A DNA stretch of 64,000 nt from Shimia sp965227725 (GTDB lineage Bacteria; Pseudomonadota; Alphaproteobacteria; Rhodobacterales; Rhodobacteraceae), in the NCBI RefSeq assembly GCF_965227725.1, contig NZ_CBDDGH010000005.1, positions 1,054,001 through 1,118,000 on the forward strand. Direction: 5' to 3'. The stretch's first letter is position 1. Each line of letters starts with the position of its first letter. The notes under the pieces were generated by a model. The model worked only from the letters and a program-made list of their open reading frames with translations, made no database searches and was not told the origin of the DNA. Below are positions 1-8,948 of this stretch, piece by piece. Made by a program: the position numbers and the translations under genes.

Positions 1-958
1 TGAACTCCAAATTCTTCAACGCCCCCACACAATCGACGATCTGTTCAGGTTTAGATGCACCAATCAGGGCTGTGGTGATCCCGCCATCGCGCAAAACCCA
101 GGCCAGTGCCATTTGCGCCAGTGTCTGCCCGCGCCTTTTTGCGACGGCATCCAACCCGCGCAGATTTTCAATGGTTGCCTCTGTCAACAAATCTGCGTCG
201 AGCGATTTTTCATCCGCCGCACGACTGTCCTGCGGGACGCCATTGAGATATTTTCCCGTCAACATGCCTTGTGCCAAGGGTGTGAAAACGATGGAACCGA
301 CACCCAGCTCTTGCAAAGTCTCTTTCAATCCATCCGTCTCAATCCAGCGATTGATCATATTGTAGCTGGGCTGGTGAATGACACAGGGTGTTCCAAGGTC
401 TTTCAGAATGGCCACAGCCTCACGCGTGCGTTGCGAATTGTAGGAGGATATCCCGACGTAAAGCGCCTTACCGGATTGCACAATCTGGTGCAGCGCACCC
501 ATGGTTTCCTCCAAAGGCGTGTTGGGGTCGAACCGGTGGGAATAGAATATATCAACATAGTCCAGCCCCATGCGCTTTAGGCTCTGATCACAGGACGCGA
601 TAAGCTGTTTGCGGCTGCCCCATTCGCCATAAGGGCCCGGCCACATATCATAGCCAGCCTTGGATGAGATGATCAGCTCGTCCCGGTAGCCTCTAAAATC
701 TGTTTTGAGGATCTCGCCAAAAGCCACTTCAGCACTGCCGGGTGGCGGGCCATAGTTATTCGCCAGATCGAAATGGGTAATCCCAAGATCGAAGGCCGTC
801 CGGCAAAGTTGCTGCTTCAAATCATGCGGACGATCATGACCGAAGTTGTGCCACAGGCCAAATGAAATCGCAGGCAGTTTCAGACCGCTGTTGCCACAAT
901 AGTTGTAAATCATGTCGTCGTAGCGCCCCGCATTGGGCACATAAGGACCATTGGCCAT
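1..958 (-). CDS. Aldo/keto reductase, YghZ/Kv-beta type, 3' end beyond window
   Basis: NADPH-dependent aldo/keto reductase of the group that includes L-glyceraldehyde 3-phosphate reductase (YghZ) and Kv-beta subunits. From the ATG at 958 the frame stays open for about 319 residues to the window edge; the family is about 330-346 residues, so only the extreme C-terminus is missing. Seen: N-terminus MANGPYVPNAGRYDD, catalytic Asp and Tyr in FDLANNYGPPPGSAE, Lys in IISSKAGYDMW, and His in DIFYSHRFDP, i.e. the full AKR tetrad. It is divergent from the GntR regulator across 167 bp, which makes that regulator a plausible controller (inference). The physiological substrate cannot be told from sequence. 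Confidence 0.9.
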   Translation of the reverse strand, partial: MANGPYVPNAGRYDDMIYNYCGNSGLKLPAISFGLWHNFGHDRPHDLKQQLCRTAFDLGITHFDLANNYGPPPGSAEVAFGEILKTDFRGYRDELIISSKAGYDMWPGPYGEWGSRKQLIASCDQSLKRMGLDYVDIFYSHRFDPNTPLEETMGALHQIVQSGKALYVGISSYNSQRTREAVAILKDLGTPCVIHQPSYNMINRWIETDGLKETLQELGVGSIVFTPLAQGMLTGKYLNGVPQDSRAADEKSLDADLLTEATIENLRGLDAVAKRRGQTLAQMALAWVLRDGGITTALIGASKPEQIVDCVGALKNLEF

Positions 959-1125
959 AACCGGGTTTCCCTAAGCAATGAAAGTATCAAAAGAGCATGC
1001 GGCACTTGCCCTAAAAGGCCTGCGCCACAGGCAGATCGCTGATGAAAACATATGCTACGTATGGTGGCTGCTCAAATGTCTTTAATTGGGTTATTGTGCA
1101 GTTTAGAACATCTCGGAGCTCCCGC

Positions 1126-1992
1126 ATGGCACGACCAGACAGAGTATTCAAAACAACCATCAACGCGGCGCTGGATCGTGTTTTGTCCGGCCTCACCATG
1201 ACCAATAAATCCGCACTCTCCAGAGATCTCGGCGTCAGCCGCACCACAATCCGCGCCGTTCTGGCGCATCTTGAACAGATTGGAATTCTTGACGGCGCAG
1301 GTCACGTAATACGCGCGCCTGAACCGGCCGACTACTTTCCGTCATCCGAAACCATGGACGTCCGCGAAACCTTGGAGGCTGCGTTCATGCGTAAGATACG
1401 CGAGCAGGAATTGACCCCCGGCGCCCGGCTGGTCGAAGGCCAGTTGGCCCGTCAGTTCGGCGTCTCCGTTCAGACCCTGCGCGAGTTCATGATCGGCCTA
1501 AGCCGGTTTGGATTTGTCAGAAAGGACCACCAGCGCCGCTGGGTATTAGAAGGAGTTACTCAGAAATATGTTCTGGAGCTTCATGAAATTCGCGCATTGT
1601 TTGAAACGCGTGCAGTCGAGAAAACCTGCGACATTCCTGATGACGACCCATTTTGGGGCGGCTTACGTCGGCTCAGGCAAGAGCATTCTGCGTTTGTGTC
1701 ACCTACCGCCAAAGCCAGCCTGCATTTTCCGGCATTGGACACTGAGTTTCACCGTTTCATAAACGCCGCTGCAGACAACCGCCTGTTTATCGGGTTTCAG
1801 GACGCGATCGCCATGATCTTCAACTATCACTATCTTTGGCCAGTAAAAGACCAAGGCGAACACGATCAGGCCGCCGCGCGCGATCATCTGGCCGTAATGG
1901 ATGCGCTGATGCGCCGCGACAAAGACAAAGCCAGGCAGGCGATGCAAACCCATCTAGACGCAACACGCACCCGGTTCATGAGCAACTTTTGA
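1126..1992 (+). CDS. GntR-family regulator with two HTH segments and FCD domain
   Basis: Cytoplasmic DNA-binding regulator, 288 residues. The ATG at 1126 (MARPDRVFK) is chosen over one at 1042 because GGAG lies 8 nt upstream and family proteins begin near here. Two helix-turn-helix-like stretches are visible: KSALSRDLGVSRTTIRAVL near residues 27-45 and EGQLARQFGVSVQTLREFM near 107-125; the second is the usual GntR position. The C-terminal half fits an FCD ligand-binding domain (ALDTEFHRFINAAADNRLF, then a conserved His in the last 40 residues). It is divergent from the aldo/keto reductase. The effector is unknown; FCD regulators usually sense small carboxylic or sugar acids. Confidence 0.85.
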   Translation: MARPDRVFKTTINAALDRVLSGLTMTNKSALSRDLGVSRTTIRAVLAHLEQIGILDGAGHVIRAPEPADYFPSSETMDVRETLEAAFMRKIREQELTPGARLVEGQLARQFGVSVQTLREFMIGLSRFGFVRKDHQRRWVLEGVTQKYVLELHEIRALFETRAVEKTCDIPDDDPFWGGLRRLRQEHSAFVSPTAKASLHFPALDTEFHRFINAAADNRLFIGFQDAIAMIFNYHYLWPVKDQGEHDQAAARDHLAVMDALMRRDKDKARQAMQTHLDATRTRFMSNF

Positions 1993-2241
1993 ACTTTGTG
2001 TTTGTGACCCTCCAGAGTGCCTTAACAAACAACCTAGAGTGCCCTCGAACAAATTCGGACTTGACGCAACGCTGCCGCGCCCTTGCACGCATTCCTGCAG
2101 TTCGCTGCGCAGGTGCGCGCTCAAAGAACAGCAGAACTCACCAAACATCGGGCTTAGCCATGTATTGCGGTGCCTGCACCAGTGACGGATCTAGAAACTG
2201 GAGATAAACAAACCGGTAGACCCAAAATCAGGAGGCCACCA

Positions 2242-2865
2242 ATGCCCGCGCTTTTGTATCACTGTCCGTTCAATTGCTCGCTCGCAGTGCGTTTCGCGGC
2301 CGCGGAAGGTGAAGTTCCGCTGGATATCGACCTCGTTGACTTTGCAACAAAAGCGTTGGCTTCGGGAGGCTCCCTTCTGGATGTGAACCCCTTAGGGCAG
2401 GTATCAACCTTGCGCCTTGAGACAGGAGAACTGCTCACAGAGACCACTGCCTGCCTGCTTTGGGTGCAATCACAAGCTCAGACAGACATGCGCGTTCCTG
2501 CGGACAATCCGGAGTATTTTCAATTGGTCAGATGGGTAAGCTTTACCGCCACAGAACTGCACAAACAGATCTTGCGCGTGGTGTTTTATCCGGAAGCAAC
2601 GGACCAGGTGAAAGACAACTTCCGCGCGCTCGCGCCGGATCGTCTGGCGCTTTTAAACGCGCATCTGAGCACACACGACTTCCTTGTCGGCAATCGCTTT
2701 ACAGTGGCAGACGCCTATCTTGTCTGGTTCCTCGTGCTTTCAGAACGCGCGCAAGTGCCAATAGCAGGCTATCCGTACCTGGAGGCCTTTTTCGCAAGGC
2801 AAGTAGCCCGCCCGAAGATCGCGGCTCTGATTGCCGAAGATGAGGCCGCCCGCGCTAAAGCGTAA
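2242..2865 (+). CDS. Glutathione S-transferase family protein
   Basis: Cytosolic GST-fold protein of 207 residues. The start at 2242 has AGGAGG seven bases upstream; the frame extends further upstream but lacks a ribosome site. N-terminal thioredoxin-like domain: a cysteine-rich opening (YHCPFNCSLAVRFAA) comparable to the active-site helix of beta-class GSTs, and NPLGQVSTLRLETGELLTET with the cis-Pro and Glu-Thr region that binds glutathione. C-terminal helical domain ends with FTVADAYLVWFL, the conserved N-capping motif of GSTs. The gene stands alone between the GntR gene and a convergent MDR gene. Substrate unknown. Confidence 0.87.
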   Translation: MPALLYHCPFNCSLAVRFAAAEGEVPLDIDLVDFATKALASGGSLLDVNPLGQVSTLRLETGELLTETTACLLWVQSQAQTDMRVPADNPEYFQLVRWVSFTATELHKQILRVVFYPEATDQVKDNFRALAPDRLALLNAHLSTHDFLVGNRFTVADAYLVWFLVLSERAQVPIAGYPYLEAFFARQVARPKIAALIAEDEAARAKA

Positions 2866-3028
2866 GTTTATAATGCCTTGCACGAGCGCTGTACTCAGTG
2901 GGCAGCGCAATTCTTTGCGCAGCCCAACAACACCGAAAAATGAAAATGGGGTGGCGCGTACCCACCCCGTCGATAAAAAAACCGCGTGCCAACCCTACTA
3001 CCCAGACCGAGACAGCAGCTCGCGGCAA

Positions 3029-4003
3029 TTAAACTTGCAGAACAATACGCCCGATCACTTCACGCTCCTGAAGAGACCGGAAAGCCTCAGCCGCCTGCTC
3101 CAAAGGCAAAACGCGATCAATTAGTGGCTGCAGCTCCCCTTCCGCAATCCAACTCATAATCTTGTCGGCTGCCTCCGTGGCTTCGGCTGGGAATTTCTCC
3201 GCCCAGGCGCCCTCAAACACGCCGACAACTGAGAAGCCTTTGAGCAGAGGCAGGTTCATCGGCAGGTTTGGAATGTCCCCACTCACAAACCCAATTGGCG
3301 TGATGCGCCCGCCCCACCGCATGGATCGAGCAAGCTTTACAAAAGTGTCGCCCCCAACCATCTCAAAGCACACATCCAATCCTTCGCCGCCTGTCAGCTC
3401 CTTGATCTGTTCACGCAGATCCCCCTTACGCATGTTGACGACAGCATCCGCGCCCAGATCTTGCAGGACCCCCATCTTGGCAACATCGCCCGTCCCCGCA
3501 AGAACGCGTGCTCCCAGCATCCGCCCCATGTCAACTGCGGCAAGCCCAACCCCGCCGGTGGCCCCGGTCACCATCAGGGTCTCACCTGGCTTCAACGTGC
3601 AACGTTGGACCAGCGCGTGATAGGCGGTCATGTAGTTGTGCAAGACCGTGCAGGCGACGGTAAAGTCGACACTTTCAGGCACCTTTGCGCATTTCCAGTG
3701 CTTGGTCACCGCACGCTCGGCATAGCTCCCATGCCACATTTGGCCTACGACACGATCTCCCGGTTTAAAGCTCGTGACCTCACTGCCGACCTCAAGAACG
3801 ATGCCCGCCGCGTCCGTTCCCGGGACATAGGGCAGCTCTGGTTTCAGCTGATAGCCGCCTTCGGCCATCAGCTTATCCATAAAACTCACAGCCGCAGCAT
3901 GCACTTCGATGAGCACTTCATCAGCTGCTGGGGTCGGTTCTGGCGCTTCGCCAAGCTCAAGCGCATCCGCGCCCTCAAATTTCGAACAAAGGATGGCGCG
4001 CAT
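3029..4003 (-). CDS. NADPH:quinone oxidoreductase-like MDR enzyme
   Basis: Zinc-independent medium-chain dehydrogenase/reductase, 324 residues, the usual length for the quinone oxidoreductase group. Seen: GroES-like half with PYVPGTDAAGIVLEVG and FKPGDRV; Rossmann half with VTGATGGVGLAAVDMG, the AxxGxxG nucleotide site; and a C-terminal LEQAAEAFRSL helix. No zinc-ligand Cys cluster is seen. It starts 27 bp downstream of the acyl-CoA dehydrogenase stop on the same strand, so the two are probably co-transcribed and the enzyme may act on an enoyl or enone product of that pathway (inference). Confidence 0.88.
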   Translation of the reverse strand: MRAILCSKFEGADALELGEAPEPTPAADEVLIEVHAAAVSFMDKLMAEGGYQLKPELPYVPGTDAAGIVLEVGSEVTSFKPGDRVVGQMWHGSYAERAVTKHWKCAKVPESVDFTVACTVLHNYMTAYHALVQRCTLKPGETLMVTGATGGVGLAAVDMGRMLGARVLAGTGDVAKMGVLQDLGADAVVNMRKGDLREQIKELTGGEGLDVCFEMVGGDTFVKLARSMRWGGRITPIGFVSGDIPNLPMNLPLLKGFSVVGVFEGAWAEKFPAEATEAADKIMSWIAEGELQPLIDRVLPLEQAAEAFRSLQEREVIGRIVLQV

Positions 4004-4030
4004 GGCTTAAGCTCCCGTGAGTATTGCGTT

Positions 4031-5236
4031 CTATTCCGCCGCGATATTTGCATCGTTCTCATCGGTTTCGCCATACCCCTTTGGCACGGGAAGGTCTGGC
4101 AAACCAGCTGCACGTTTTTGAAGCGCACGGCCAATCACAACGCGGCTGATCTCGGTAGTCCCATCAACGATCCGCAGCATCTGCGCCAGACGTGATAGGC
4201 GATCCAGCCCATATGGCTGCAAGAGTCCCATGCCCCCCAAAACCTGAGTGCACGTGTTGGCAGCCTTTACTGCGGCATCTGGCACAAACCGTTTGGCATG
4301 TGCCGCCATAAGTGGCCCCTCGGGGGTCCCGAGCGCTTCAGCAGCTTTGCGGTAGAGTAGCTTGGAAGCTTCGAGATCTGTTGCCACCTCGCCCAACATC
4401 CATTGGATACCGTCAAGATCGAGGTTTTTGCCGCCAAACATCTTGCGGTTCTTTGAATAGGACAGCGCAGTATCCAACGCGGCCTGCATCAAACCACAGC
4501 ATCCAGAAGCGATCGATACCCGTGCGATATCGATGGCCATCAATGACCCTTGAAAGCCCTGGCCAATTGGCAGAATGACGTTGTCTTCGCTGACCACAAC
4601 ATTGTCAAAATACATCTCGGCCAGCGGCAAGAAGTTGTAGGACGGCGTGTCATACTTCGGGCCAAAGCTGATGCCAGGCGCGTCTGCCGGGATAGCGATC
4701 ATCGCCATGTCCCTATGGCCCGGGTCATCGGAGGTTTTGACAACCGTAAAGTAAATATCGGCCTCGGTCGCCAGGCTCACCCAGGCTTTGGCGCCGTTGA
4801 TCGTCCATGTGCCGTCACCGTTGATGGTGGCACGGGTGTACATTTTCATCGGATCAGATCCGGACTGCGGCTCAGTCAACGCAAAATTCGCAAGCTTACG
4901 ACCGGAAGTCAGATCGCGCGCCCATCCTTCCTTAAAGGCATCGGTCCCGTATCCACAGCCCGCGAAGGTACAAATGTTGTGCATAGAAAGCGCGAAGGCA
5001 TAGGCGCCATCACCCAGCCCCAATTGTTCATACACCTGAATGCCCTCTGAAAGCGGCAAACCCTGACCGCCCCACTCTTTGGGAGCGTAAAGGCCGGTCA
5101 GGCCAGCCGCGCCAGCCTTGTCAGAGGCTTCGCGGGGCCATGTCTTATTTGTGTTCCAAACATCTACATTGGGCAGGATGACGTCGTTGGCATGATCGCG
5201 CGCAGCGGCCAAAATGGTTTCGAGGTGATACGACAT
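4031..5236 (-). CDS. Acyl-CoA dehydrogenase
   Basis: FAD-dependent acyl-CoA dehydrogenase, 401 residues, a normal family length. The start MSYHLETIL at 5236 is preceded by AAAGGA. Seen: FAD/substrate signature FALTEPQSGSD, DGTWTINGAKAWVSLA, and the C-terminal signature VDGTTEISRVVIGRAL. In medium- and short-chain enzymes the catalytic Glu lies in YEGT; here the aligned residue is Asp (VDGT), so the base may be elsewhere, as in other subfamilies, or altered. First gene of a two-gene minus-strand unit with the MDR enzyme; an AraC regulator lies immediately upstream on the same strand. Chain length specificity not predictable. Confidence 0.9.
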   Translation of the reverse strand: MSYHLETILAAARDHANDVILPNVDVWNTNKTWPREASDKAGAAGLTGLYAPKEWGGQGLPLSEGIQVYEQLGLGDGAYAFALSMHNICTFAGCGYGTDAFKEGWARDLTSGRKLANFALTEPQSGSDPMKMYTRATINGDGTWTINGAKAWVSLATEADIYFTVVKTSDDPGHRDMAMIAIPADAPGISFGPKYDTPSYNFLPLAEMYFDNVVVSEDNVILPIGQGFQGSLMAIDIARVSIASGCCGLMQAALDTALSYSKNRKMFGGKNLDLDGIQWMLGEVATDLEASKLLYRKAAEALGTPEGPLMAAHAKRFVPDAAVKAANTCTQVLGGMGLLQPYGLDRLSRLAQMLRIVDGTTEISRVVIGRALQKRAAGLPDLPVPKGYGETDENDANIAAE

Positions 5237-5408
5237 GGGCTTGGTCCTTTCTGTAGCGCGCAAATATCCAATTTCGCCAAACTCAGTCGGCGAAGCAATT
5301 CCGTTTCACGCAGTAAGATGTGCTATGGCAGCCAGATAACAGGCTACACCAGCCTCATGCCATCTCGCGCGATGACAACTGATTGTCCAAAAGTGACAAA
5401 AAGATTGC

Positions 5409-6434
5409 CTAGGAAAGATGCCGCTGCCGATACGAACTGGGCGTCGCGCCCGTCCATCTATGAAACGCCTTGTGGAAACTCGCCGCCGAAGAAAAACCAA
5501 CGTCTTGAGCGATGGCTTCGATGCTTGCATCTCCGATTTGCAAGCGGCGAATGGCGATGTCTCTCCGCAAGCCGTCTTTGATGGCTTGAAAAGATGTGCC
5601 ATCTGCACCCAGTTTGCGGATCAGCGTGCGCGGCGTCATATTGAGCGCCTTGGCGGCCCCCGCCAGATGTGCGTCTTGCCAACCCGATTGGTTCAGATAT
5701 GCACGGACGCGCAGAGACTGCCTGTGCTCCTGTGAGCGCGTAAAGAGCCAGTCACGCGGGGCATTTTCCAAGAAGCGATCCAGATCATCGGTACTGCGCG
5801 TATTGACCGGTCCGAGGGAGGCCTTAGAAAAGCGAATGGACGTGGCAGACGCACTGAAGATGACCGGCGCAGGAAAGATAACGGCGTAATCCTCCTCAAA
5901 AGAAGGACGCTCAAACGCAAATTCCACACACTCCACAGCCACTTCACGCCTGGCCAGCCATGACAAGATTCCATGGGCCAGCTTGAGGATCAGCATATGA
6001 CCAAAACGCTGCGCATGAGTGTCTGACCGCGGCAGAAGACAGAGCGTTATGCTGCCTTCTGCATCGATCAGCTCAAACCGGTAATCATCAAGCAGCAGGT
6101 TCCAGAATGTCGAAAAGCGATAGAGAGCGGAAGATAGCGAGGTCGACTCACGCACCGATGTCAAAAGATGCTGCAAGGCGCGTGCCCTTATCGGACGCGA
6201 CCACAACCCCATCATCTCGTCTCCGGTCTCCACCGCCGCCAGTTGGTAAAGGCGCACCATCTGCTCTAATGTCACCCGCTCCAACGGAACTTTATTGCCA
6301 CATGGAATGCCGGACCGGGCAAGCAGCGACGCAAATTGATCCGGCTCACAAAGCCCTTGCAACGCCCCCAGCCAATCCAAAATGAAGCTGCTCGAGACGG
6401 TTGAAAATGAAGATTCTGGTTCGCGTGTCATCAT
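5409..6434 (-). CDS. AraC-family regulator with arabinose-binding-like N-terminal domain
   Basis: Transcription regulator of 341 residues from the ATG pair at 6434/6431. The N-terminal about 220 residues match the OruR/ArgR-like sensor layout (SFILDWLGALQGL at the start; SFEEDYAVIFPAPVIFSA in the middle). The C-terminal about 100 residues hold the two AraC helix-turn-helix units: AGAAKALNMTPRTLIRKL and SIEAIAQDVGFSSAASFHKA, ending in FHRWTGATPSSYRQ. It lies just upstream of, and in the same direction as, the acyl-CoA dehydrogenase pair, so control of that pair by a fatty-acid or related signal is a reasonable inference. Confidence 0.88.
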   Translation of the reverse strand: MMTREPESSFSTVSSSFILDWLGALQGLCEPDQFASLLARSGIPCGNKVPLERVTLEQMVRLYQLAAVETGDEMMGLWSRPIRARALQHLLTSVRESTSLSSALYRFSTFWNLLLDDYRFELIDAEGSITLCLLPRSDTHAQRFGHMLILKLAHGILSWLARREVAVECVEFAFERPSFEEDYAVIFPAPVIFSASATSIRFSKASLGPVNTRSTDDLDRFLENAPRDWLFTRSQEHRQSLRVRAYLNQSGWQDAHLAGAAKALNMTPRTLIRKLGADGTSFQAIKDGLRRDIAIRRLQIGDASIEAIAQDVGFSSAASFHKAFHRWTGATPSSYRQRHLS

Positions 6435-6519
6435 GCATGACAGTAGCAGCGAATACCGATGGCTAGAACCGATATCCTGGACGCCCCTCCACCGCCATAG
6501 ACCGCCAGAGACCCTGATG

Positions 6520-6603
6520 TCAGAAAGGTAGATCAACCGCACGGTTAAAGGGTTTGGCTTTGGGCTTGAGTGTCTGAATCTTCGCATCGCTCAAAACAGA
6601 CAT
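6520..6603 (-). pseudogene. N-terminal fossil of a P4-type tyrosine integrase
   Basis: A 27-codon reading frame beginning ATG at 6603 gives MSVLSDAKIQTLKPKAKPFN and then loses similarity and stops. The segment LSDAKIQTLKPKAKPF is the typical opening of P4/CP4-57-type integrases (DUF4102 arm-DNA-binding domain, usually LTDAKIRALKPKDKPY). Everything after residue 20 of an expected ~400 is gone. It starts 162 bp from the displaced tRNA-Thr 3' end at attL, where such island integrases normally sit. I read it as the remnant of an element that used this tRNA before the present prophage. It differs from the prophage integrase at 43685-44848. Confidence 0.6.
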
Positions 6604-6764
6604 GGGGGTATCTTCCAAATTGCTGCGCGGCACGTATCCCCGGAGATACCCCCGACTGAGGCAGACTTGGCTGGACGTGGCAGGACAACATGAAACAAGA
6701 CCAATAGAAAAGACCCGCAAATACAGGCTACTATCAGACCAAATCGGACACGAATGGAAGATTG

Positions 6765-6812
6765 AGTGGTGCCCCCACACGGACTCGAACCGCGGACCTA
6801 CTGATTACAAAT
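6765..6812. repeat. attL: 48-bp direct repeat of the tRNA-Thr 3' end
   Basis: Exact 48-bp copy of 45168-45215. It begins AGTGGTGCCCCC and ends CTGATTACAAAT, covering the tRNA-Thr 3' half from the anticodon loop through the CCA end. The bases on both sides diverge (G before and T after here; T before and C after at attR). Because the tRNA reads on the minus strand and its 5' half lies at 45216-45245, this copy is the displaced original host 3' end. Confidence 0.95.
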
Positions 6813-6950
6813 TAGATTTTCACATAATGATTTCAACAACTTAACCTATCTCACCGCAAAAATAGACATCAATGAAATCAATAGCTTAGAATTTCCCGCA
6901 AGCAGCAGCGCCACCGATAGGCCACGCTCAAACCAGGTCCACAGATTACC

Positions 6951-8306
6951 CTATAGCCCCCAAATCGCACTGGCCATTTTGTAACCCAAATCGCGGTTGC
7001 TGGCCGCCGTCGCATGATATCCATCAGCTTCAATGCCTGGAATGCGATCCACGACCGCCACACGCGGCTGACCATTCGTGCCACCCGGAGCCATCGTGTG
7101 CTGCATTTCAGTCAGCGCCGCTGCATTTTCCAGCGTGCTATCCGGTGGCGTTGTGCCGATCACCCAAGGCACTTGACCTACGGACCAACCATTGGATTGC
7201 CACTCAGCTTCCAAACTCGCCCGCATCGCAGCCCATGCGGCTGGGTAAGCGGTCAGGTCGCTACGCGCATCACTTTCGCCTTGCGCCCACATGACGCCCT
7301 TGATCTCTGACCCAGATGGCAAATTGGCCATGGCTGCGGCAATCACGGCCTCAGCGTGTGAATAAGCGATACCGCCCTGCGCCCATTGCTGGCCTGCTCC
7401 AATCAACGTGGTGCCAGATACCGCGGCCATAATGATGCAGACCGCGCGGCCTTCTTCCGTAGAATGCAGAATGGTTTTTCCAAATGAAACAGCGGGAGAA
7501 ACACCCGATGAAAAGCTGGTTGAGACAACATTGCCCTCCGTTTCACCAGCAGCCTGCAACGGCGCACGCAGGGCCTCGATGGAACCAATGGAAACGCCAT
7601 AGCTTTGGTTTGCCGCACCCGATGCGTAGAGAAGACGCGGATCAGACCAAGCGTCCAGAGAGAAGTCCACGCCGAGGCCGTTGGTGGTCGCGGCCATGTT
7701 GCTCTGGCCAGCCGCGATATACACATCGCAAGGCATAGCAAGGACGTCATCCATTTCAACCACCTGCGCGTAATCCAGATCACCATAGGTGCTCGACGCG
7801 ACCAGACCAAAGCGGCTCAGACCTGCTGCGCCGTCAAACTTGAAAACCTGATTTCCGGAGCGGTTCCGGTTTGCGGTCTGCCCCGGGTCATCGAGCGGGG
7901 AGAGTAGGCGCGCGCGGAAAGAGGTGCCAGCGAACTCATCGTTCTTTCGGGTGATGCAACTGATCCACACGTTGTCGTCGGTGACACCTGCGATGTTGAA
8001 ATTGACGCCGCTGCTACCCCCTTCACCCATCGAACGACTGCCAGAGGTGGCAATGCTGTTTGAGCCGCTGATATGGTCCTGCGATACCAGATTAGCCTCC
8101 GTCACCGTGAACAAACCGGAAGATATTTCCAATCCATTTTCGGGCTGAGGAATAGCCACCGGCGGCACATACGAACTGGCAGACATCTCGTCACCTATCG
8201 CACGCACCTCAACCGCATCGAGCTTTCCCGCGGCAATAGTGTAAGGCAACTCAGCAACAACGGTTTGCCACGCGCCGCCATTAATTCTGTATTGGAATTC
8301 AGCCAT
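6951..8306 (-). CDS. Phage SASA/SGNH-type carbohydrate esterase
   Basis: 451 residues; start MAEFQYRINGGAW with GAGGTGA just upstream. The N-terminal about 190 residues look like a small beta domain plus a concanavalin-like or linker part. The C-terminal half is a sialic-acid-specific-acetylesterase-like SGNH hydrolase: nucleophile motif AAGQSNM near residue 200, WAQGESD near 340, and the Asp/His pair in ADGYHATAASN near 428. Such enzymes remove acetyl groups from polysaccharides. It is the last gene of the late operon, close to the tailspike, so I infer a virion-associated or lysis-time deacetylase acting on host surface glycan. Confidence 0.72.
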   Translation of the reverse strand: MAEFQYRINGGAWQTVVAELPYTIAAGKLDAVEVRAIGDEMSASSYVPPVAIPQPENGLEISSGLFTVTEANLVSQDHISGSNSIATSGSRSMGEGGSSGVNFNIAGVTDDNVWISCITRKNDEFAGTSFRARLLSPLDDPGQTANRNRSGNQVFKFDGAAGLSRFGLVASSTYGDLDYAQVVEMDDVLAMPCDVYIAAGQSNMAATTNGLGVDFSLDAWSDPRLLYASGAANQSYGVSIGSIEALRAPLQAAGETEGNVVSTSFSSGVSPAVSFGKTILHSTEEGRAVCIIMAAVSGTTLIGAGQQWAQGGIAYSHAEAVIAAAMANLPSGSEIKGVMWAQGESDARSDLTAYPAAWAAMRASLEAEWQSNGWSVGQVPWVIGTTPPDSTLENAAALTEMQHTMAPGGTNGQPRVAVVDRIPGIEADGYHATAASNRDLGYKMASAIWGL

Positions 8307-8486
8307 CTAGTTCACCTCTACATTGCCGTTTGCGGCGCGGGTCAGTCGCGGCCGACGCACCCCAACGGACACTATGGTTACAGAGCCGCCTGGCTCGCGG
8401 CGAAGATGAGGCCCCAATCGACCGAAGACGCCAGAGATACGAGCCATCAACTGATAGGGAAGGAAAGGCGTCATGCTCTTCTTCAT
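8307..8486 (-). CDS. Small phage protein, 59 residues
   Basis: Exactly fills the gap between its neighbours. ATG at 8486 overlaps the stop of the upstream gene as ATGA (8483-8486), and its TAG (8307-8309) ends one base before the esterase start. Product begins MKKSMTPFLPYQL and ends RLTRAANGNVEVN; it is basic, with a Gly/Arg-rich middle. No family recognised. The coupling on both sides is the main evidence that it is real. Confidence 0.6.
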   Translation of the reverse strand: MKKSMTPFLPYQLMARISGVFGRLGPHLRREPGGSVTIVSVGVRRPRLTRAANGNVEVN

Positions 8487-8719
8487 GCGACAGGCTCACG
8501 CGCAATTCGCGCACCGTCTGTTAGGGCCCGACAGCGCACCTGAGACCCCGACGGGAATGGCCAAGCTTGCCCTGCCCGCAATAAAGCGCCGTCATTTTCG
8601 TCTGGATTGGCATCGGCCGTGACACGCACCGTGCCCTCCGCACAAAACCAAGCCTCGCTTTGGGTTAGGGTCACAGGATCGCTCCAACCGTCAACCGGAA
8701 CAGGATCAATTACTGGCAT
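8483..8719 (-). CDS. Small phage structural-region protein, 78 residues
   Basis: MPVIDPVPVDGWSDPVTLTQ onward; short acidic beta-rich protein with pattern WFCAEGTVRVTADANPDEND. The start at 8719 overlaps the end of the Rz1 gene (stop at 8706), and the stop overlaps the next small gene by ATGA. Family not recognised; placed in the lysis/tail-fibre end of the late operon. Confidence 0.65.
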   Translation of the reverse strand: MPVIDPVPVDGWSDPVTLTQSEAWFCAEGTVRVTADANPDENDGALLRAGQAWPFPSGSQVRCRALTDGARIAREPVA

Positions 8720-8948
8720 TGGCTTCTTCCTCTACACATTCACGCTCCCAAGACAGGTTTGTCTTGTAGTCTCGCTTTAGGTTCCAAGGCGCATTGGCTG
8801 CGCGCCAAGTGATCTCTTCCTGGCTAAAACGCCGCGGCTCCTCGATGTCGCAGAACAGCGGGGCCTCAACGATAGGTGTCGGCTCCGGGCTGCATGAGCC
8901 AGCGATCAGGCACATCGATGAGATCAGGCATAGCATCAACTTCTGCAT
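8706..8948 (-). CDS. Rz1-like outer-membrane spanin lipoprotein, nested in Rz
   Basis: 80 residues from an ATG at 8948, preceded by AAGGAGG at the right spacing, which fixes the start inside the longer open frame. The N-terminus MQKLMLCLISSMCLIAGSC is a lipoprotein signal peptide with a probable modified Cys at position 19, followed by proline-rich SPEPTP. Rz1-type lipoproteins anchor in the outer membrane and join Rz to fuse inner and outer membranes in the last step of lysis. The 5' third is embedded out of frame in the Rz gene, the classic overlapping architecture. The lipobox (AGS-C) is slightly atypical. Confidence 0.82.
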   Translation of the reverse strand: MQKLMLCLISSMCLIAGSCSPEPTPIVEAPLFCDIEEPRRFSQEEITWRAANAPWNLKRDYKTNLSWERECVEEEANASN

